Translations under genes and position numbers: made by a program
The notes under the pieces: generated by a model
The model's database searches: none
What the model was told of the DNA's origin: nothing
Seen by the model: the letters and a program-made list of their open reading frames with translations, nothing else
Assembly (NCBI GenBank): GCA_001717545.1
Contig: CP017039.1
Span: 620,001-684,000 of the forward strand
DNA length: 64,000 nt
Source: Anaerolineaceae bacterium oral taxon 439
Lineage (GTDB): Bacteria > Chloroflexota > Anaerolineae > Anaerolineales > Anaerolineaceae
Direction: 5' to 3'
Shown here: piece by piece, positions 1 through 8,643 of the stretch
Numbering within the stretch: position 1 is the stretch's first letter
Layout of the letters: the number at the start of each line of letters is the position of its first letter

Positions 1-1
1 A

Positions 2-979
2 GCGAATCCAGGACTTCGTATCCGTAAAATTCTTCCCGGACGCGACAATCTGGCAATCGCCGACCTGATCGAGCGGAGCTTCCGGGAATTCCTCGATCCG
101 GACGGGAGAGCGTTTATCGAAACGCTGCGAAAAACGGCGCGGATCAACTGGCTGGACCGGCTGTTCCCCGATATCGGCGGCGCGGAAGCTGAAGGGTTTG
201 TCTGCGTCAATGCGGATGGCAAACCCATCGCAATCCTGCACCTGCTCCCGATTCATCCTCCGGAAGGCGGCGGGTACCTGATCGTCAATGTCTGCGTTGA
301 CGAAGGATACCGCGGCCGTGGGATCGCGGTGGAATTACTGCGCAAGGCGATCGCTCATGCGCGGAACTATGCCGCTTCGGCCCTGTATCTTCAGGTCCGA
401 TCGGGGAATCCTTCTGTCGTTCACTTATACGAATCGCAGGGGTTTGAAATCGTTACCGTACGGACAGATTGGCTGAAAGAGAAAATGGACGCGGAGAATC
501 TGGCGGCGGTCGAACGGCTCCGGACAAGCTGCGTTGAGCCGGAACGCGAGGAGCGGGACGAATTTACCCGCTCAGCTGCGCGGGCCGTCCCGCCAGCCTT
601 TCGCTGGAATATTGGCTGGGACGATCGGGTATGCTGTTTCTCCAGGCCGCTCCGTTTCCTGAAACGGCTCGCCGGATACCGGGAGGAATTCTGGACGGTC
701 GTCGATTTAAACGGGGACGCGAACGGGCGGAAAATCGGTTGGATCGCGTTTCAGCCGACGGGAAATTACGCGGACCGGGTCTGGATACTTCCGGCGGAAG
801 ACAGCGTGGAAGCGGACCGGCTCGTGCTGATGGGAACGGCGCTGCGGAGGTTCCGCTGCGGGAAGCCGATAACCGTGAACATGGGCGCGGAAGACGATTG
901 TGGCTGCTGCCGCGCGTTCGGATTCAGCGACCGGCGGGAATTGATCTGGATGCGGTTGATCCTGACGGAGCGTGACTGA
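2..979 (+). CDS. GNAT-family N-acetyltransferase, 5'-truncated
   Basis: The reading frame is open from base 2, so the start lies upstream of the window; an internal ATG at 329 would cut the fold in half. The first 160 or so residues form a GNAT domain. A beta4/motif-A segment (VNVCVDEGYRGRGIAVELL) carries the RGRGIA acetyl-CoA pyrophosphate loop, and the later LYESQGFE segment is typical of motif B. The remaining ~160 residues look like a second, divergent GNAT-like half, so this may be a tandem-GNAT protein. Such enzymes move an acetyl group from acetyl-CoA to an amine; the substrate cannot be told from sequence. It ends about 100 bp before the heat-shock promoter and appears to be the last gene of an upstream unit. 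Confidence 0.8.
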   Translation, partial: ANPGLRIRKILPGRDNLAIADLIERSFREFLDPDGRAFIETLRKTARINWLDRLFPDIGGAEAEGFVCVNADGKPIAILHLLPIHPPEGGGYLIVNVCVDEGYRGRGIAVELLRKAIAHARNYAASALYLQVRSGNPSVVHLYESQGFEIVTVRTDWLKEKMDAENLAAVERLRTSCVEPEREERDEFTRSAARAVPPAFRWNIGWDDRVCCFSRPLRFLKRLAGYREEFWTVVDLNGDANGRKIGWIAFQPTGNYADRVWILPAEDSVEADRLVLMGTALRRFRCGKPITVNMGAEDDCGCCRAFGFSDRRELIWMRLILTERD

Positions 980-1081
980 GCCGGGCAGTCGCTCCGGCGG
1001 AATGCGCTGTCTCCGGCCGCGCTTATACCCTGAGTTTACGCGCACGCCCTGTTAAAACTTCGTTAGAAACGTCAAAAAAGA

Positions 1082-1110
1082 TTGAAATTCGTTCGCAAAC
1101 CCGATATACT
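1082..1110 (+). promoter_or_regulatory. Sigma70-type promoter of the heat-shock operon
   Basis: TTGAAA (1082-1087) and TATACT (1105-1110) are separated by exactly 17 bp. The expected start point near 1117 lies just before the CIRCE palindrome. The spacing, the good hexamers and the adjacent operator make this one of the best promoters in the window. Confidence 0.85.
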
Positions 1111-1124
1111 ACAGTCTGAGCGGG

Positions 1125-1151
1125 TTGGCACTCATTTCTACCGAGTGCTAA
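1125..1151 (+). promoter_or_regulatory. CIRCE element (HrcA operator)
   Basis: The half-site TTGGCACTC (1125-1133) is followed by 9 bp and GAGTGCTAA (1143-1151). This matches the canonical CIRCE inverted repeat (TTAGCACTC-N9-GAGTGCTAA) with one difference. It sits between the promoter and hrcA, so HrcA should repress its own operon, as is known for this family. It would lie in the 5' leader of the transcript, as CIRCE usually does. Confidence 0.95.
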
Positions 1152-1168
1152 TCCGCGGAGAAGAAGGC

Positions 1169-2272
1169 ATGACGAAGAGAATGAGCGAACGGCAGAGAAT
1201 GATCCTGAGCCTGGTCGTCCATGATTATATTCGGACGGCGACGCCGATCGGATCGAAAAAGCTGGTCGAGCGGTATCGGCTGGAGATCAGCCCGGCGACC
1301 GTTCGCGCCGAGCTGGCGGCGCTCACGGAGCTGGGACTGCTGAATCAGCAGCACACCTCCGCCGGCCGCTCCCCGACCGAGAGCGGCTATCGATACTTCG
1401 TTGGGACTTTAATGAAGCTGCAGGAGCTTCCTGAATCGACCCGCCGCAGGATCGAGCATCAGTTTTATCAGATGCAGTCTGATCAGGGTGTGGACGGCTG
1501 GATGAAGCTGTCGGCGTCGATCCTGGCGTCGGTATCCGGGGCGATTTCGCTGGTTTCCGCGCCCTATTCGAAGGATATCGCCGTGAAGCATATCGCGCTG
1601 GTCGGGTTATCCGAGCGGCAGGCGCTGATGATCGTCGTGACCAATACCAGCCAGGCGCAGCAGCGTTTCGTCTCGCTGGGGCTGCCGATGAATCAGGGAC
1701 GGCTGACGATGATCGAGAATGAATTCAACGAAGCGTTCTCCGGGCTGAACTCGCGTCAGATCCGCGAAAAAATCCTCCAGGGGACGGTAACGCGGGATTC
1801 GGCGGCGAAAGCCGACCTCGCAGGTCAGGTCGCCGCGGCGATCGCCGAAGTTGAGGCGTCGCGGGGCGGCGAAATTTATACCGACGGACTCCACAACGTC
1901 ATCAGCGAGCCCGAGTTTACCGAAACCGGCGAAGCGCATGGCGCGCTGAAGCTTCTCGGGGAGAAAACGGTCCTGCGTTCGATCCTGACGAAAACGGACG
2001 CGGACCGGAAAATCGGCGGGATCCAGATCCTGATCGGAGGGGAAGGCTCGATCGCGGCGCTGCATCACTGTTCGCTGGTTTTAGCCCGGTATGGGCGGGC
2101 GAACGCGATCGGCGGGACGATCGGGATTTTAGGCCCGATGCGGATGCCGTATGCGATGAATATTCCGACGGTTCGCTTTATCGCCGGAATCTTATCGGAT
2201 CTGGTCAGCGACGCTTTCATGGACGAGAAGGACGAGGGCGAAAAGCAGGTTTTCGTCAGCGATACCATTTGA
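1169..2272 (+). CDS. hrcA: Heat-inducible transcription repressor HrcA
   Basis: This 367-residue protein starts at ATG 1169, behind GGAGAAGAAGG and just after the CIRCE element. An open frame extends further upstream, but it would run back through the operator and promoter. The N-terminus is a winged helix (ERQRMILSLVVHDYIRTATP and the following SPATVRAELAALTELG). The central and C-terminal parts form the HrcA GAF-like dimerisation domain, including the conserved GSIAALHHCSLVLARYG and GTIGILGPMRMPY region. HrcA binds CIRCE and represses chaperone genes, and its activity depends on GroEL in known cases. It is the first gene of hrcA-grpE-dnaK-dnaJ-prmA, so the operon is self-regulated. Confidence 0.95.
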   Translation: MTKRMSERQRMILSLVVHDYIRTATPIGSKKLVERYRLEISPATVRAELAALTELGLLNQQHTSAGRSPTESGYRYFVGTLMKLQELPESTRRRIEHQFYQMQSDQGVDGWMKLSASILASVSGAISLVSAPYSKDIAVKHIALVGLSERQALMIVVTNTSQAQQRFVSLGLPMNQGRLTMIENEFNEAFSGLNSRQIREKILQGTVTRDSAAKADLAGQVAAAIAEVEASRGGEIYTDGLHNVISEPEFTETGEAHGALKLLGEKTVLRSILTKTDADRKIGGIQILIGGEGSIAALHHCSLVLARYGRANAIGGTIGILGPMRMPYAMNIPTVRFIAGILSDLVSDAFMDEKDEGEKQVFVSDTI

Positions 2273-2297
2273 CAAAGGATTGAAAAAAAAGAAAGAC

Positions 2298-2861
2298 ATG
2301 AAAAAAAAGCATGAAGAAAAAATAGAGAAGGAACCGGAAGAGCTCCCGGAAGCGCCGGGTTTGGAGGAAGAAAGCTCGGGGGAATCCGACGTCGAATTGG
2401 TCGATCTCGTCGCGGAGTTAGCGAAAGCGCGCGAGGAAGCGGAAACGCTCAGGAACGCGCTGACGCGCGAGCGGGCGGATTTCACGAACTACCGGCGTCT
2501 CGTCGAGAATGAAAAGAACTCCGCGGGGAATGAATACCGGATCAGTATGCTCCAGAAAATTCTTCCGATCCTGGACGATCTCGAATTGGCGATCCGGAAT
2601 CGCGTTCAGGACGGCGCTGAGCCGGATACCTGGGCCGAGGGGATCGAGATGATCGCGCGAAAGTATCGTGCGCTCGTCGAAGCGGAAGGGGTTAAACCCT
2701 CCGCGGCGGTCGGGGAACCGTTCGATCCCAGATTTCATCAGGCGATTTCGCAGGAAGAAAACCCTGACGTTGAGTCGGGAACGATTTTAGAAGTGTTAAG
2801 CAGCGGTTATATTTTAGGCGACCGGGCGCTGAAAACGGCGTTAGTCCGGGTCGCAGCATAG
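2298..2861 (+). CDS. grpE: Nucleotide exchange factor GrpE
   Basis: This GrpE-family protein has a lysine/glutamate-rich, disordered N-terminus, a long coiled coil (about residues 35-100, with DFTNYRRLVENEK) and the C-terminal beta domain with the signature EPFDPRFHQAI region and GYILGDRALKTALV. It releases ADP from DnaK in the cytoplasm. The start is uncertain: ATG at 2298 gives 187 residues, while a TTG at 2280 is also in frame but directly abuts its possible Shine-Dalgarno sequence. It lies 25 bp after hrcA and 15 bp before dnaK. Confidence 0.93.
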   Translation: MKKKHEEKIEKEPEELPEAPGLEEESSGESDVELVDLVAELAKAREEAETLRNALTRERADFTNYRRLVENEKNSAGNEYRISMLQKILPILDDLELAIRNRVQDGAEPDTWAEGIEMIARKYRALVEAEGVKPSAAVGEPFDPRFHQAISQEENPDVESGTILEVLSSGYILGDRALKTALVRVAA

Positions 2862-2876
2862 GAGAAATGAAAGAAT

Positions 2877-4781
2877 ATGTCAAAGATTATCGGTATTGAT
2901 TTAGGGACTACAAACTCTGTTATGGCGGTTATCGTCGGCGGCGAATCGACCGTTATTCCGACTTCGGAAGGGGAGCGGACCTGCCCGTCCGTCGTCGCGG
3001 TCAACAAGAATGGTGAGCGGCTCGTCGGGCGTGTCGCCCGGAACCAGGCGATTACCAATCCGGAAAACACGATCTTCTCGATCAAGCGTTTCATGGGGCG
3101 GAAATTCGACGATCCGGAAGTCCAGCGCGACCTGAGCCGGATTCCGTATAAAGTTACGAAAGCGCCGAACGGCGACGTCCGCGTTATCCTTGGCGGGAAA
3201 GAATATTCAGCTCCGGAAATTTCCGCGATGATTCTGGCGAAGATGAAGACGGACGCGGAAGCGTATCTTGGCGAAAAGATCACGCAGGCGGTTATTACCG
3301 TCCCCGCGTATTTCAACGACAGCCAGCGAAACGCGACCAAAGACGCCGGAAAGATCGCCGGAATGGAAGTTTCGCGGATTATTAACGAACCGACCGCCTC
3401 GTCGTTAGCTTACGGACTGAATAAGAAAACCAATGAATCGATCGCCGTGTACGACCTGGGCGGCGGCACGTTCGACGTTTCGATCCTTGACGTCGGCGAC
3501 GGCGTCTTCCAGGTCCGTTCAACCTCCGGCGATACCCATCTGGGTGGCGACGATTTTGACCAGCGCGTTATGGATTACCTGATCGACGAGTTCAGGAAGA
3601 GCAACGGAATCGACCTGCGAAACGATCGTCAGGCGCTTCAGCGGCTTAAGGAAGCGGCTGAAAAAGCGAAAATCGAGCTGTCCTCGACGATGCAGACGGA
3701 AGTGAACCTGCCGTATATTACCGCGGACGCGTCCGGCCCGAAGCACCTGCTCCTGACGCTGACCCGCTCCAAGCTGGAACAGCTGACCGCTGACCTGATC
3801 GATCGGTCGTTAGGCCCGGTCCGCAAAGCGTTGAGCGACGCCGACTTGAAGCCCGCGGATATTAACGAGGTCGTTCTCGTCGGCGGAATGACGCGGATGC
3901 CGGCCGTTCAGGAAGCGGTCCGCAAAGAATTCGGGAAAGATCCGAATAAGGGCGTCAATCCGGACGAGGTCGTCGCGATCGGCGCCGCGATTCAGGCCGG
4001 CGTTCTCGATAACGTGGTGAACGATATCCTGCTTCTCGACGTGACGCCGCTGACGCTCTCGGTCGAAACGATGGGCGGCGTCGCGACGCCGATGATCGAG
4101 CGGAATACGACGATCCCGGCGAAGAAGACGCAGGTGTACTCGACGGCGGCGGACAGCCAGACGTCGGTCGATATCCATATCGTTCAGGGCGAACGGCCGA
4201 TGGCCGCGGACAACAAGAGCCTGGGGCAGTTCCGTCTCGACGGGATCCCGGCGGCTCCCCGCGGCGTTCCGCAGATCGAAGTCACGTTCGATATCGACGC
4301 GAACGGCATCCTGAAAGTCTCGGCGATCGATAAGGCCAGCGGCAACAGCCAGAATATTACGATTACCGCCTCGTCCGGCCTGTCGGAATCGGAGGTCGAG
4401 CGCATGCGCAAGGAGGCGGAAGCGCACGCCGAGGAAGATAAGAAGCGCAAGGAAGGGATCGAGATTCATAATCAGGCCGACAACATGGTTTACACGGCTG
4501 AGAAACTGCTGAACGAGAACGGCGATAAGATTCCGGACGCGATGAAGGACGAGCTGAAGACGAAGATCGAGGCGGTCAAATCGACGCTGAACGGGACTGA
4601 TTATGACGCGATGAAAGCCAGGTCGGAAGAACTGAACCAGGCGGTTCAGAAAATCGGCGCGAGCATGTACCAGCAGCAGCCAGGCCCGGACGCTGCCGGC
4701 GGCGCTGGCTCGAATCCGGAAAGCGGACCGTCTGCGTCGGGTGGCGACGACGTTGTCGACGGTGAGTTTCATAGCATGTAA
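2877..4781 (+). CDS. dnaK: Molecular chaperone DnaK (Hsp70)
   Basis: A full-length 634-residue Hsp70. The N-terminal ATPase domain has the phosphate-1 motif [14 protein letters not shown], the phosphate-2 motif ([14 protein letters not shown]) and the adenosine motif ([11 protein letters not shown]). The substrate domain starts near residue 385 ([17 protein letters not shown]), followed by the helical lid and a Gly/Ser/Pro-rich tail ending in DDVVDGEF. It binds unfolded polypeptides in an ATP cycle with DnaJ and GrpE. Start ATG 2877 follows AGGAG. It belongs to the CIRCE-controlled operon. Confidence 0.98.
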   Translation: MSKIIGIDLGTTNSVMAVIVGGESTVIPTSEGERTCPSVVAVNKNGERLVGRVARNQAITNPENTIFSIKRFMGRKFDDPEVQRDLSRIPYKVTKAPNGDVRVILGGKEYSAPEISAMILAKMKTDAEAYLGEKITQAVITVPAYFNDSQRNATKDAGKIAGMEVSRIINEPTASSLAYGLNKKTNESIAVYDLGGGTFDVSILDVGDGVFQVRSTSGDTHLGGDDFDQRVMDYLIDEFRKSNGIDLRNDRQALQRLKEAAEKAKIELSSTMQTEVNLPYITADASGPKHLLLTLTRSKLEQLTADLIDRSLGPVRKALSDADLKPADINEVVLVGGMTRMPAVQEAVRKEFGKDPNKGVNPDEVVAIGAAIQAGVLDNVVNDILLLDVTPLTLSVETMGGVATPMIERNTTIPAKKTQVYSTAADSQTSVDIHIVQGERPMAADNKSLGQFRLDGIPAAPRGVPQIEVTFDIDANGILKVSAIDKASGNSQNITITASSGLSESEVERMRKEAEAHAEEDKKRKEGIEIHNQADNMVYTAEKLLNENGDKIPDAMKDELKTKIEAVKSTLNGTDYDAMKARSEELNQAVQKIGASMYQQQPGPDAAGGAGSNPESGPSASGGDDVVDGEFHSM

Positions 4782-4810
4782 TCACGCTTAGCGCGTGAAA
4801 AAGATTTCGC

Positions 4811-4846
4811 GCCGATAACTGCCTCTATAATCAGGTGGTTATCGGC
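4811..4846 (+). promoter_or_regulatory. Inverted repeat around a TATAAT box upstream of dnaJ
   Basis: Two 13-bp arms (4811-4823 and 4834-4846) share a perfect GCCGATAAC/GTTATCGGC core and agree at 11 of 13 positions. They flank a 10-bp loop that overlaps TATAAT at 4826-4831. No good -35 box is seen 17 bp upstream. It could be an operator over an internal dnaJ promoter, or an RNA hairpin that modulates read-through from dnaK. There is no U-tract, so it is not an ordinary terminator. Confidence 0.5.
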
Positions 4847-4898
4847 TGCGAATTTTATTATTTAACCAGAGCGAAGGAGATTACGGACCACGGGCATT

Positions 4899-6017
4899 AT
4901 GGCGGAGGAACGCGATTATTACGAAATTTTAGGAGTTGGGCGGAGCGCGTCGGCGGACGAAATCAGGAACGCATTCCGCGTCAACGCACGGAAGTATCAT
5001 CCGGATATCAACAAGGATCCGGACGCGGAAGATAAGTTCAAGGAAATTAACGAAGCGTATCAGGTTCTCTCCGATCCGGATAAACGCGCTGCGTACGATC
5101 GTTTCGGAAAAGCGGGTGTCGGCGGGGCGTCCGGCCCGTTCGATTATCAGGCGGTTGATTTCTCCGATATTTTCGGCGATCTCTTCGGCTTCGGCGGGGC
5201 TTCCTCTCGGCAGCGGAACAGCCCGCGGCGCGGCGCGGATATTGGGCACCGCGTTACAATCGAATTTCTGGAAGCCTGCTTTGGGGTCAGCAAGGAAATC
5301 TCCTTTACCCGCGACGAATCCTGCGATCATTGTCATGGGAACGGGGCGGAACCGGGAACGAAAGTCGTCCGCTGTGCGAGCTGCGGAGGGACGGGCGAGG
5401 TTAAAACGATGCGCAATACCATGTTCGGCCAGATGGTCCAGGTTCAGACCTGTCCGAGCTGCGGCGGGCGCGGCGAAACGATTCAAACGCCTTGCGCGGT
5501 TTGCGGCGGTCGGAAAACCGTCCGGAAGACGGTCCGGCGCATGCTGACGATACCGGCGGGCGTCGATAACGGAACGCGGATCCGCCTTTCCGGCGAGGGC
5601 CAGCCGGGGCTGAACGGAGGGCCGAAGGGCGACCTCTACGTCGAAATCTCCGTCCGGGCGCATGAAATTTTTCGCCGGGACGACGACGATATCGTAATGG
5701 GGCTGAACCTCAACGTCGCGCAGGCGACGTTAGGCGACGAAATCGAAATTCCAACGATTCATGGCATGGAGAAAATCGTCATCCCCGCCGGAACGCAGCC
5801 GGGAAAGGTCATCACGCTCAAGCGGAAGGGCGTCCCGAAGCTTCAGCGGAAGGACGAATTTGGCGACCAGCGGATCACGGTTACCGTCGTGATTCCACGC
5901 GAGCTGACCGAGGATCAGCGCGAGCTGATGGAAGCGTTCGGAAAGACGCTCGGGAGCGAAATTCAGCCGCAGGACCGCGGTTTCTGGGATAAGATTAAGG
6001 ATAAATTCAATGGATAA
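4899..6017 (+). CDS. dnaJ: Chaperone protein DnaJ (zinc-finger type)
   Basis: A 372-residue type-I Hsp40. The J domain has HPD at residues 34-36. A Gly/Phe-rich linker follows (about 75-105). Four CxxC zinc-binding repeats come next (C142/C145, C159/C162, C185/C188, C199/C202), then the C-terminal substrate-binding domains. It stimulates DnaK ATPase and delivers clients. The ATG at 4899 is the canonical start by homology, although the nearest strong AAGGAG lies about 20 nt upstream, farther than usual. Its end overlaps the start of prmA by 8 bp, which suggests translational coupling. Confidence 0.96.
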   Translation: MAEERDYYEILGVGRSASADEIRNAFRVNARKYHPDINKDPDAEDKFKEINEAYQVLSDPDKRAAYDRFGKAGVGGASGPFDYQAVDFSDIFGDLFGFGGASSRQRNSPRRGADIGHRVTIEFLEACFGVSKEISFTRDESCDHCHGNGAEPGTKVVRCASCGGTGEVKTMRNTMFGQMVQVQTCPSCGGRGETIQTPCAVCGGRKTVRKTVRRMLTIPAGVDNGTRIRLSGEGQPGLNGGPKGDLYVEISVRAHEIFRRDDDDIVMGLNLNVAQATLGDEIEIPTIHGMEKIVIPAGTQPGKVITLKRKGVPKLQRKDEFGDQRITVTVVIPRELTEDQRELMEAFGKTLGSEIQPQDRGFWDKIKDKFNG

Positions 6018-6930
6018 TCAAGTCTGGGTCGAGGTGTCGGTCGTCGTCAGTCCGGAATCCGCCGAATCGGTTTCCGAACTCTTTTCGCGCTATACCGATT
6101 CCGTCGTCGTTGAACAGGGCGTCGAGTTTCGCGGTCCTGACGACCGCGGGACGCCGTACGGCCCCTGTCGGGTCTGCGCTTTTCTGGACCTGGACGACCG
6201 GCTCGAAACGACGAAGCGGAAAATCAGCGAAGGCTTATGGTACCTGTCGCGGATTCGTTCGGATATTCCCGAACCGACGTTCAGAACGATCGAGGATCAG
6301 AACTGGATGGAATCCTGGAAGCAGTTTTATCATCCGGTTTTCGTCGGCGAAAAGATCCAGGTCCTGCCGGCCTGGATCGAAAATCAGCATCCGGAGAAGC
6401 TGGCGATCCGGATCGAACCGACGATGGCCTTCGGGACGGGGACGCATCCGACGACCCAGCTCAGCCTGATGCTGACCGAGCTGTACGTCCGGCCGGGCGA
6501 GCCGTTTATCGACGTGGGGTCGGGATCGGGGATCCTCTCGATCGCGGCGATTCTTCTCGGCGCGAGGGAAGCGCTCGGGATCGATATTGACGAAGAGTCG
6601 ATGCGTTCCGGGCGGGAAAACGCTGAACGGAACGGCGTCGCCGATCGGATTACGTTTACGAGGCGGACGATCCCGGAGCTCATGGCGGACGGCGAGGCGC
6701 TGAACGAAGCGCCAGTCGTGATCGCGAATATCCTGACGCCGATCCTGGAAGCGCTCTTCGACGTCGGGATGGCGGATCTTGTCGCGCCGGGCGGGGTCCT
6801 CCTGCTGAGCGGGATTTTAACGGATCAGGACGAGCGTATCCGCCGCGCCGCGGAAGGGCGGGGGCTGACTTTTGAGAAGCGCCTGCTGATTGAGGACTGG
6901 GCCGGATACGCGTTTCGGAAAGCGAGGTAA
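6010..6930 (+). CDS. prmA: Ribosomal protein L11 methyltransferase PrmA
   Basis: A 306-residue class I SAM-dependent methyltransferase. The family signature [13 protein letters not shown] lies just before the SAM-binding motif [15 protein letters not shown], with [10 protein letters not shown] as motif II and [10 protein letters not shown] as the catalytic-region motif. The N-terminal ~100 residues match the PrmA substrate-recognition domain. It trimethylates ribosomal protein L11. Placement directly after dnaJ, overlapping it, is a common arrangement in many bacteria. Confidence 0.93.
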   Translation: MDNQVWVEVSVVVSPESAESVSELFSRYTDSVVVEQGVEFRGPDDRGTPYGPCRVCAFLDLDDRLETTKRKISEGLWYLSRIRSDIPEPTFRTIEDQNWMESWKQFYHPVFVGEKIQVLPAWIENQHPEKLAIRIEPTMAFGTGTHPTTQLSLMLTELYVRPGEPFIDVGSGSGILSIAAILLGAREALGIDIDEESMRSGRENAERNGVADRITFTRRTIPELMADGEALNEAPVVIANILTPILEALFDVGMADLVAPGGVLLLSGILTDQDERIRRAAEGRGLTFEKRLLIEDWAGYAFRKAR

Positions 6931-6940
6931 AAGGAAAACG

Positions 6941-7282
6941 ATGAAAAACAGCGTTATCTTAGTTACGCGGTATGGAATGGGCGACGCTCCCGAGGAACTG
7001 CGGCTGAAATTGATCGGGTCGTATTTGTCGCTGATGAACAGTACGGATACGCTCCTTCCGAACGCGATCTGCTTTTACGCTGACGGGGTTAAATTAGCCG
7101 TCGAGGGATCGCCGGCGCTTGAATCGCTTCGGGCGCTTGAAGCCAGGGGCGTCCGCCTGATATTATGAGGGACGTGCCTGAATTGGTTCGGGCTGACGGA
7201 CCGGCTGCGCGTCGGGATTGTTGGCGGGATGACCGATATTATCGAAGCGCAGCGGCTCGCGGATAAGGTGATTACGCTCTGA
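6941..7282 (+). CDS. DsrE/YedF-like protein with in-frame TGA; candidate selenoprotein (Sec76)
   Basis: Start ATG 6941 follows AAGGAAAACG, 10 bp after prmA. Residues 1-75 match the DsrE-like domain of selenium-metabolism protein YedF, including FYADGVKLAVEGSPALESL. The frame then meets TGA at 7166-7168 and continues without another stop to 7280-7282, encoding GTCLNWFGLTDRLRVGIVGG and a C-terminus that again matches the family. The TGA sits exactly where the family has the first Cys of its redox CGxC motif, giving U-G-T-C. With selenocysteine the product has 113 residues. It lacks the N-terminal TusA-like domain of full YedF. The alternatives are a truncated pseudogene or a sequencing error. 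It lies between prmA and the HIT gene, 17 bp before the latter. Confidence 0.8.
7169..7205 (+). promoter_or_regulatory. Candidate bacterial SECIS stem-loop after the TGA codon
   Basis: Two mutually exclusive hairpins can be drawn by eye just after the TGA. One has a 7-bp stem (7176-7182 with 7187-7193) and a UUGG loop. The other has a 5-bp stem (7185-7189 with 7198-7202) and an 8-nt loop starting GG, at a distance from the TGA typical of bacterial SECIS loops with a leading G. Folding was not computed. The call depends on the selenoprotein interpretation. Confidence 0.4.
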
Positions 7283-7299
7283 ACCGCGGAGGAGAAACG

Positions 7300-7806
7300 A
7301 TGGAAACCTTATGGGCGCCCTGGCGGAGCGCGTATCTTAATGAAAGTATGGAAAAAGAAGCGAAGAAAATCGTCAGCGGCTGCGTATTCTGCGAAGCGCT
7401 GGCGCAGCCCGACGATCGGGCGCGGTACATCGTGTATCGCGGCGCCGGGGCGTTCGTTATCCTGAATCTCTATCCGTATAATAACGGGCATATGCTGATC
7501 ATTCCGAACGTGCATGTGGACCGGCTCGATCTCGTCCCGGCGGAAACGCGCGCTGAGGTGATGGAGCTGATCAACAGGGCTCAGCTCGTTCTTCAGCGCG
7601 TCTACCAGCCGCATGGGATCAATATCGGCAACAATACGGGACAGGCGGCCGGGGCGGGGATCGCTGATCATCTGCATTTTCACGTGCTGCCGCGCTGGAC
7701 GGCGGACGCGAACTTCCTGACGACGGTCGCGAATTCGCGCGTTATTCCTGAATCGCTGGACAGGAGCTGGGAGCGGATTCGCGAGGCCTGGGAAAAAGCG
7801 GCGTAG
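7300..7806 (+). CDS. HIT-family hydrolase/phosphorylase
   Basis: A 168-residue histidine-triad protein behind a strong GGAGGAG site. The triad is HLHFHVLP (His 124, 126, 128). An N-terminal CVFC (28-31) resembles the zinc-binding CxxC of Ap4A-phosphorylase-like HIT proteins. NGHMLIIPNVHV is the usual upstream beta-strand motif. The family cleaves nucleoside-phosphate bonds such as Ap4A or AMP conjugates; the exact substrate is unknown. It appears to be the last gene of the prmA-side extension of the heat-shock operon. Confidence 0.9.
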   Translation: METLWAPWRSAYLNESMEKEAKKIVSGCVFCEALAQPDDRARYIVYRGAGAFVILNLYPYNNGHMLIIPNVHVDRLDLVPAETRAEVMELINRAQLVLQRVYQPHGINIGNNTGQAAGAGIADHLHFHVLPRWTADANFLTTVANSRVIPESLDRSWERIREAWEKAA

Positions 7807-7973
7807 CTTTTCGCGCGGAGTATGGTAAACTATCCATAAGGCGTTAGCTGTTCCTTTTTTAGCGGATGATCAGGATTCGATCGAACGTTCTGTTGAGTAT
7901 TTCTGTGTTCGACTGTCCCGAATTATCAGGCTCATTACCAAATCTTTCAAAATTGAATAGGAGGAATTTAGCC

Positions 7974-8225
7974 ATGGACTACGCAATGGTCAATAAGTTG
8001 GAGAAAGCGAAGGCATACGCAAAGGACCGCGGTCGGTTCACGATTGATAAATTCGAAGCGTCCGTTCAAGGCTCGAACGGGGCGCATCAGGTTGCGTATG
8101 ATAACGGGGCGTGGAGCTGCGATTGCGGTTTCTTTCAGACGCGCGGCCGGTGCAGCCATACGATGGCGTTGGAAATTCTGTTAGAGGACATGGTTCAAAT
8201 CGCTTTCGACGAACCGGAAAAATAA
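7974..8225 (+). CDS. Small SWIM zinc-finger protein
   Basis: An 83-residue protein. The ATG at 7974 is chosen because AGGAGGAATTTAGCC lies immediately upstream; an in-frame start at 7866 has no ribosome binding site. Nearly the whole protein is one SWIM domain with CDCGFFQTRGRCSH (CxCxnCxH). SWIM fingers are thought to bind DNA or protein. Freestanding ones of this size have no assigned function. It is followed by a clear intrinsic terminator, so it is monocistronic. Confidence 0.75.
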   Translation: MDYAMVNKLEKAKAYAKDRGRFTIDKFEASVQGSNGAHQVAYDNGAWSCDCGFFQTRGRCSHTMALEILLEDMVQIAFDEPEK

Positions 8226-8249
8226 AGTTGAGATTTTTTTGCTGATCTG

Positions 8250-8288
8250 AAAACACGCGGTCAAACGGAATCCTGATTGCGTGTTTTT
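8250..8288 (+). terminator. Intrinsic terminator after the SWIM gene
   Basis: AAACACGC (8251-8258) pairs with GCGTGTTT (8279-8286) across a 20-nt loop, followed by a T run. It lies 25 bp after the SWIM stop codon. Confidence 0.75.
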
Positions 8289-8328
8289 ATAATGAGACGT
8301 CGTTATTCCTAAAGGAGGATTGAGACGA

Positions 8329-8604
8329 ATGGGCGTTAAGCTTACTGTATACGGTTCGCCGCTGTGCGGGGACTGCGTCGAGACCGAGCGCGTTTTTCAG
8401 GAACGCGGGATTGAATATGAGTTTGTGAATATTACCGAATCGATAGCGAATTTGAGAGCTTTTTTAGCCTTTCGCGATCAGGATGAACGCTTTGCCGATA
8501 TCCGCGGGTTGGGGCGGGTCGGGATCCCATTTTTCGTTTTTTCGCACGGCGCGCGGACGTTTGACCGCGAAGCGGCGGTCGACGAATATATCGCAACGCG
8601 CTGA
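8329..8604 (+). CDS. Glutaredoxin-like protein (CGDC)
   Basis: A 91-residue thioredoxin-fold protein. ATG 8329 follows AAAGGAGG at about 12 nt. The active-site loop is SPLCGDCVETERVF, close to the N-terminus as in glutaredoxins, and the cis-proline segment is VGIPFFVFSHGAR. CGDC resembles glutaredoxin-related proteins of anaerobes, probably a small thiol-disulfide exchange protein; the partner is unknown. It converges on the minus-strand operon that ends at 8644. Confidence 0.82.
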   Translation: MGVKLTVYGSPLCGDCVETERVFQERGIEYEFVNITESIANLRAFLAFRDQDERFADIRGLGRVGIPFFVFSHGARTFDREAAVDEYIATR

Positions 8605-8643
8605 GGCTTTCCAATTTTCGATCGATCGTTTTTCTATCAGGGG

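Noticed and set aside
1082-1168. HrcA start at 1082
   Set aside because: It would overlap the promoter and CIRCE operator; ATG 1169 has a proper ribosome binding site and the conserved N-terminus.
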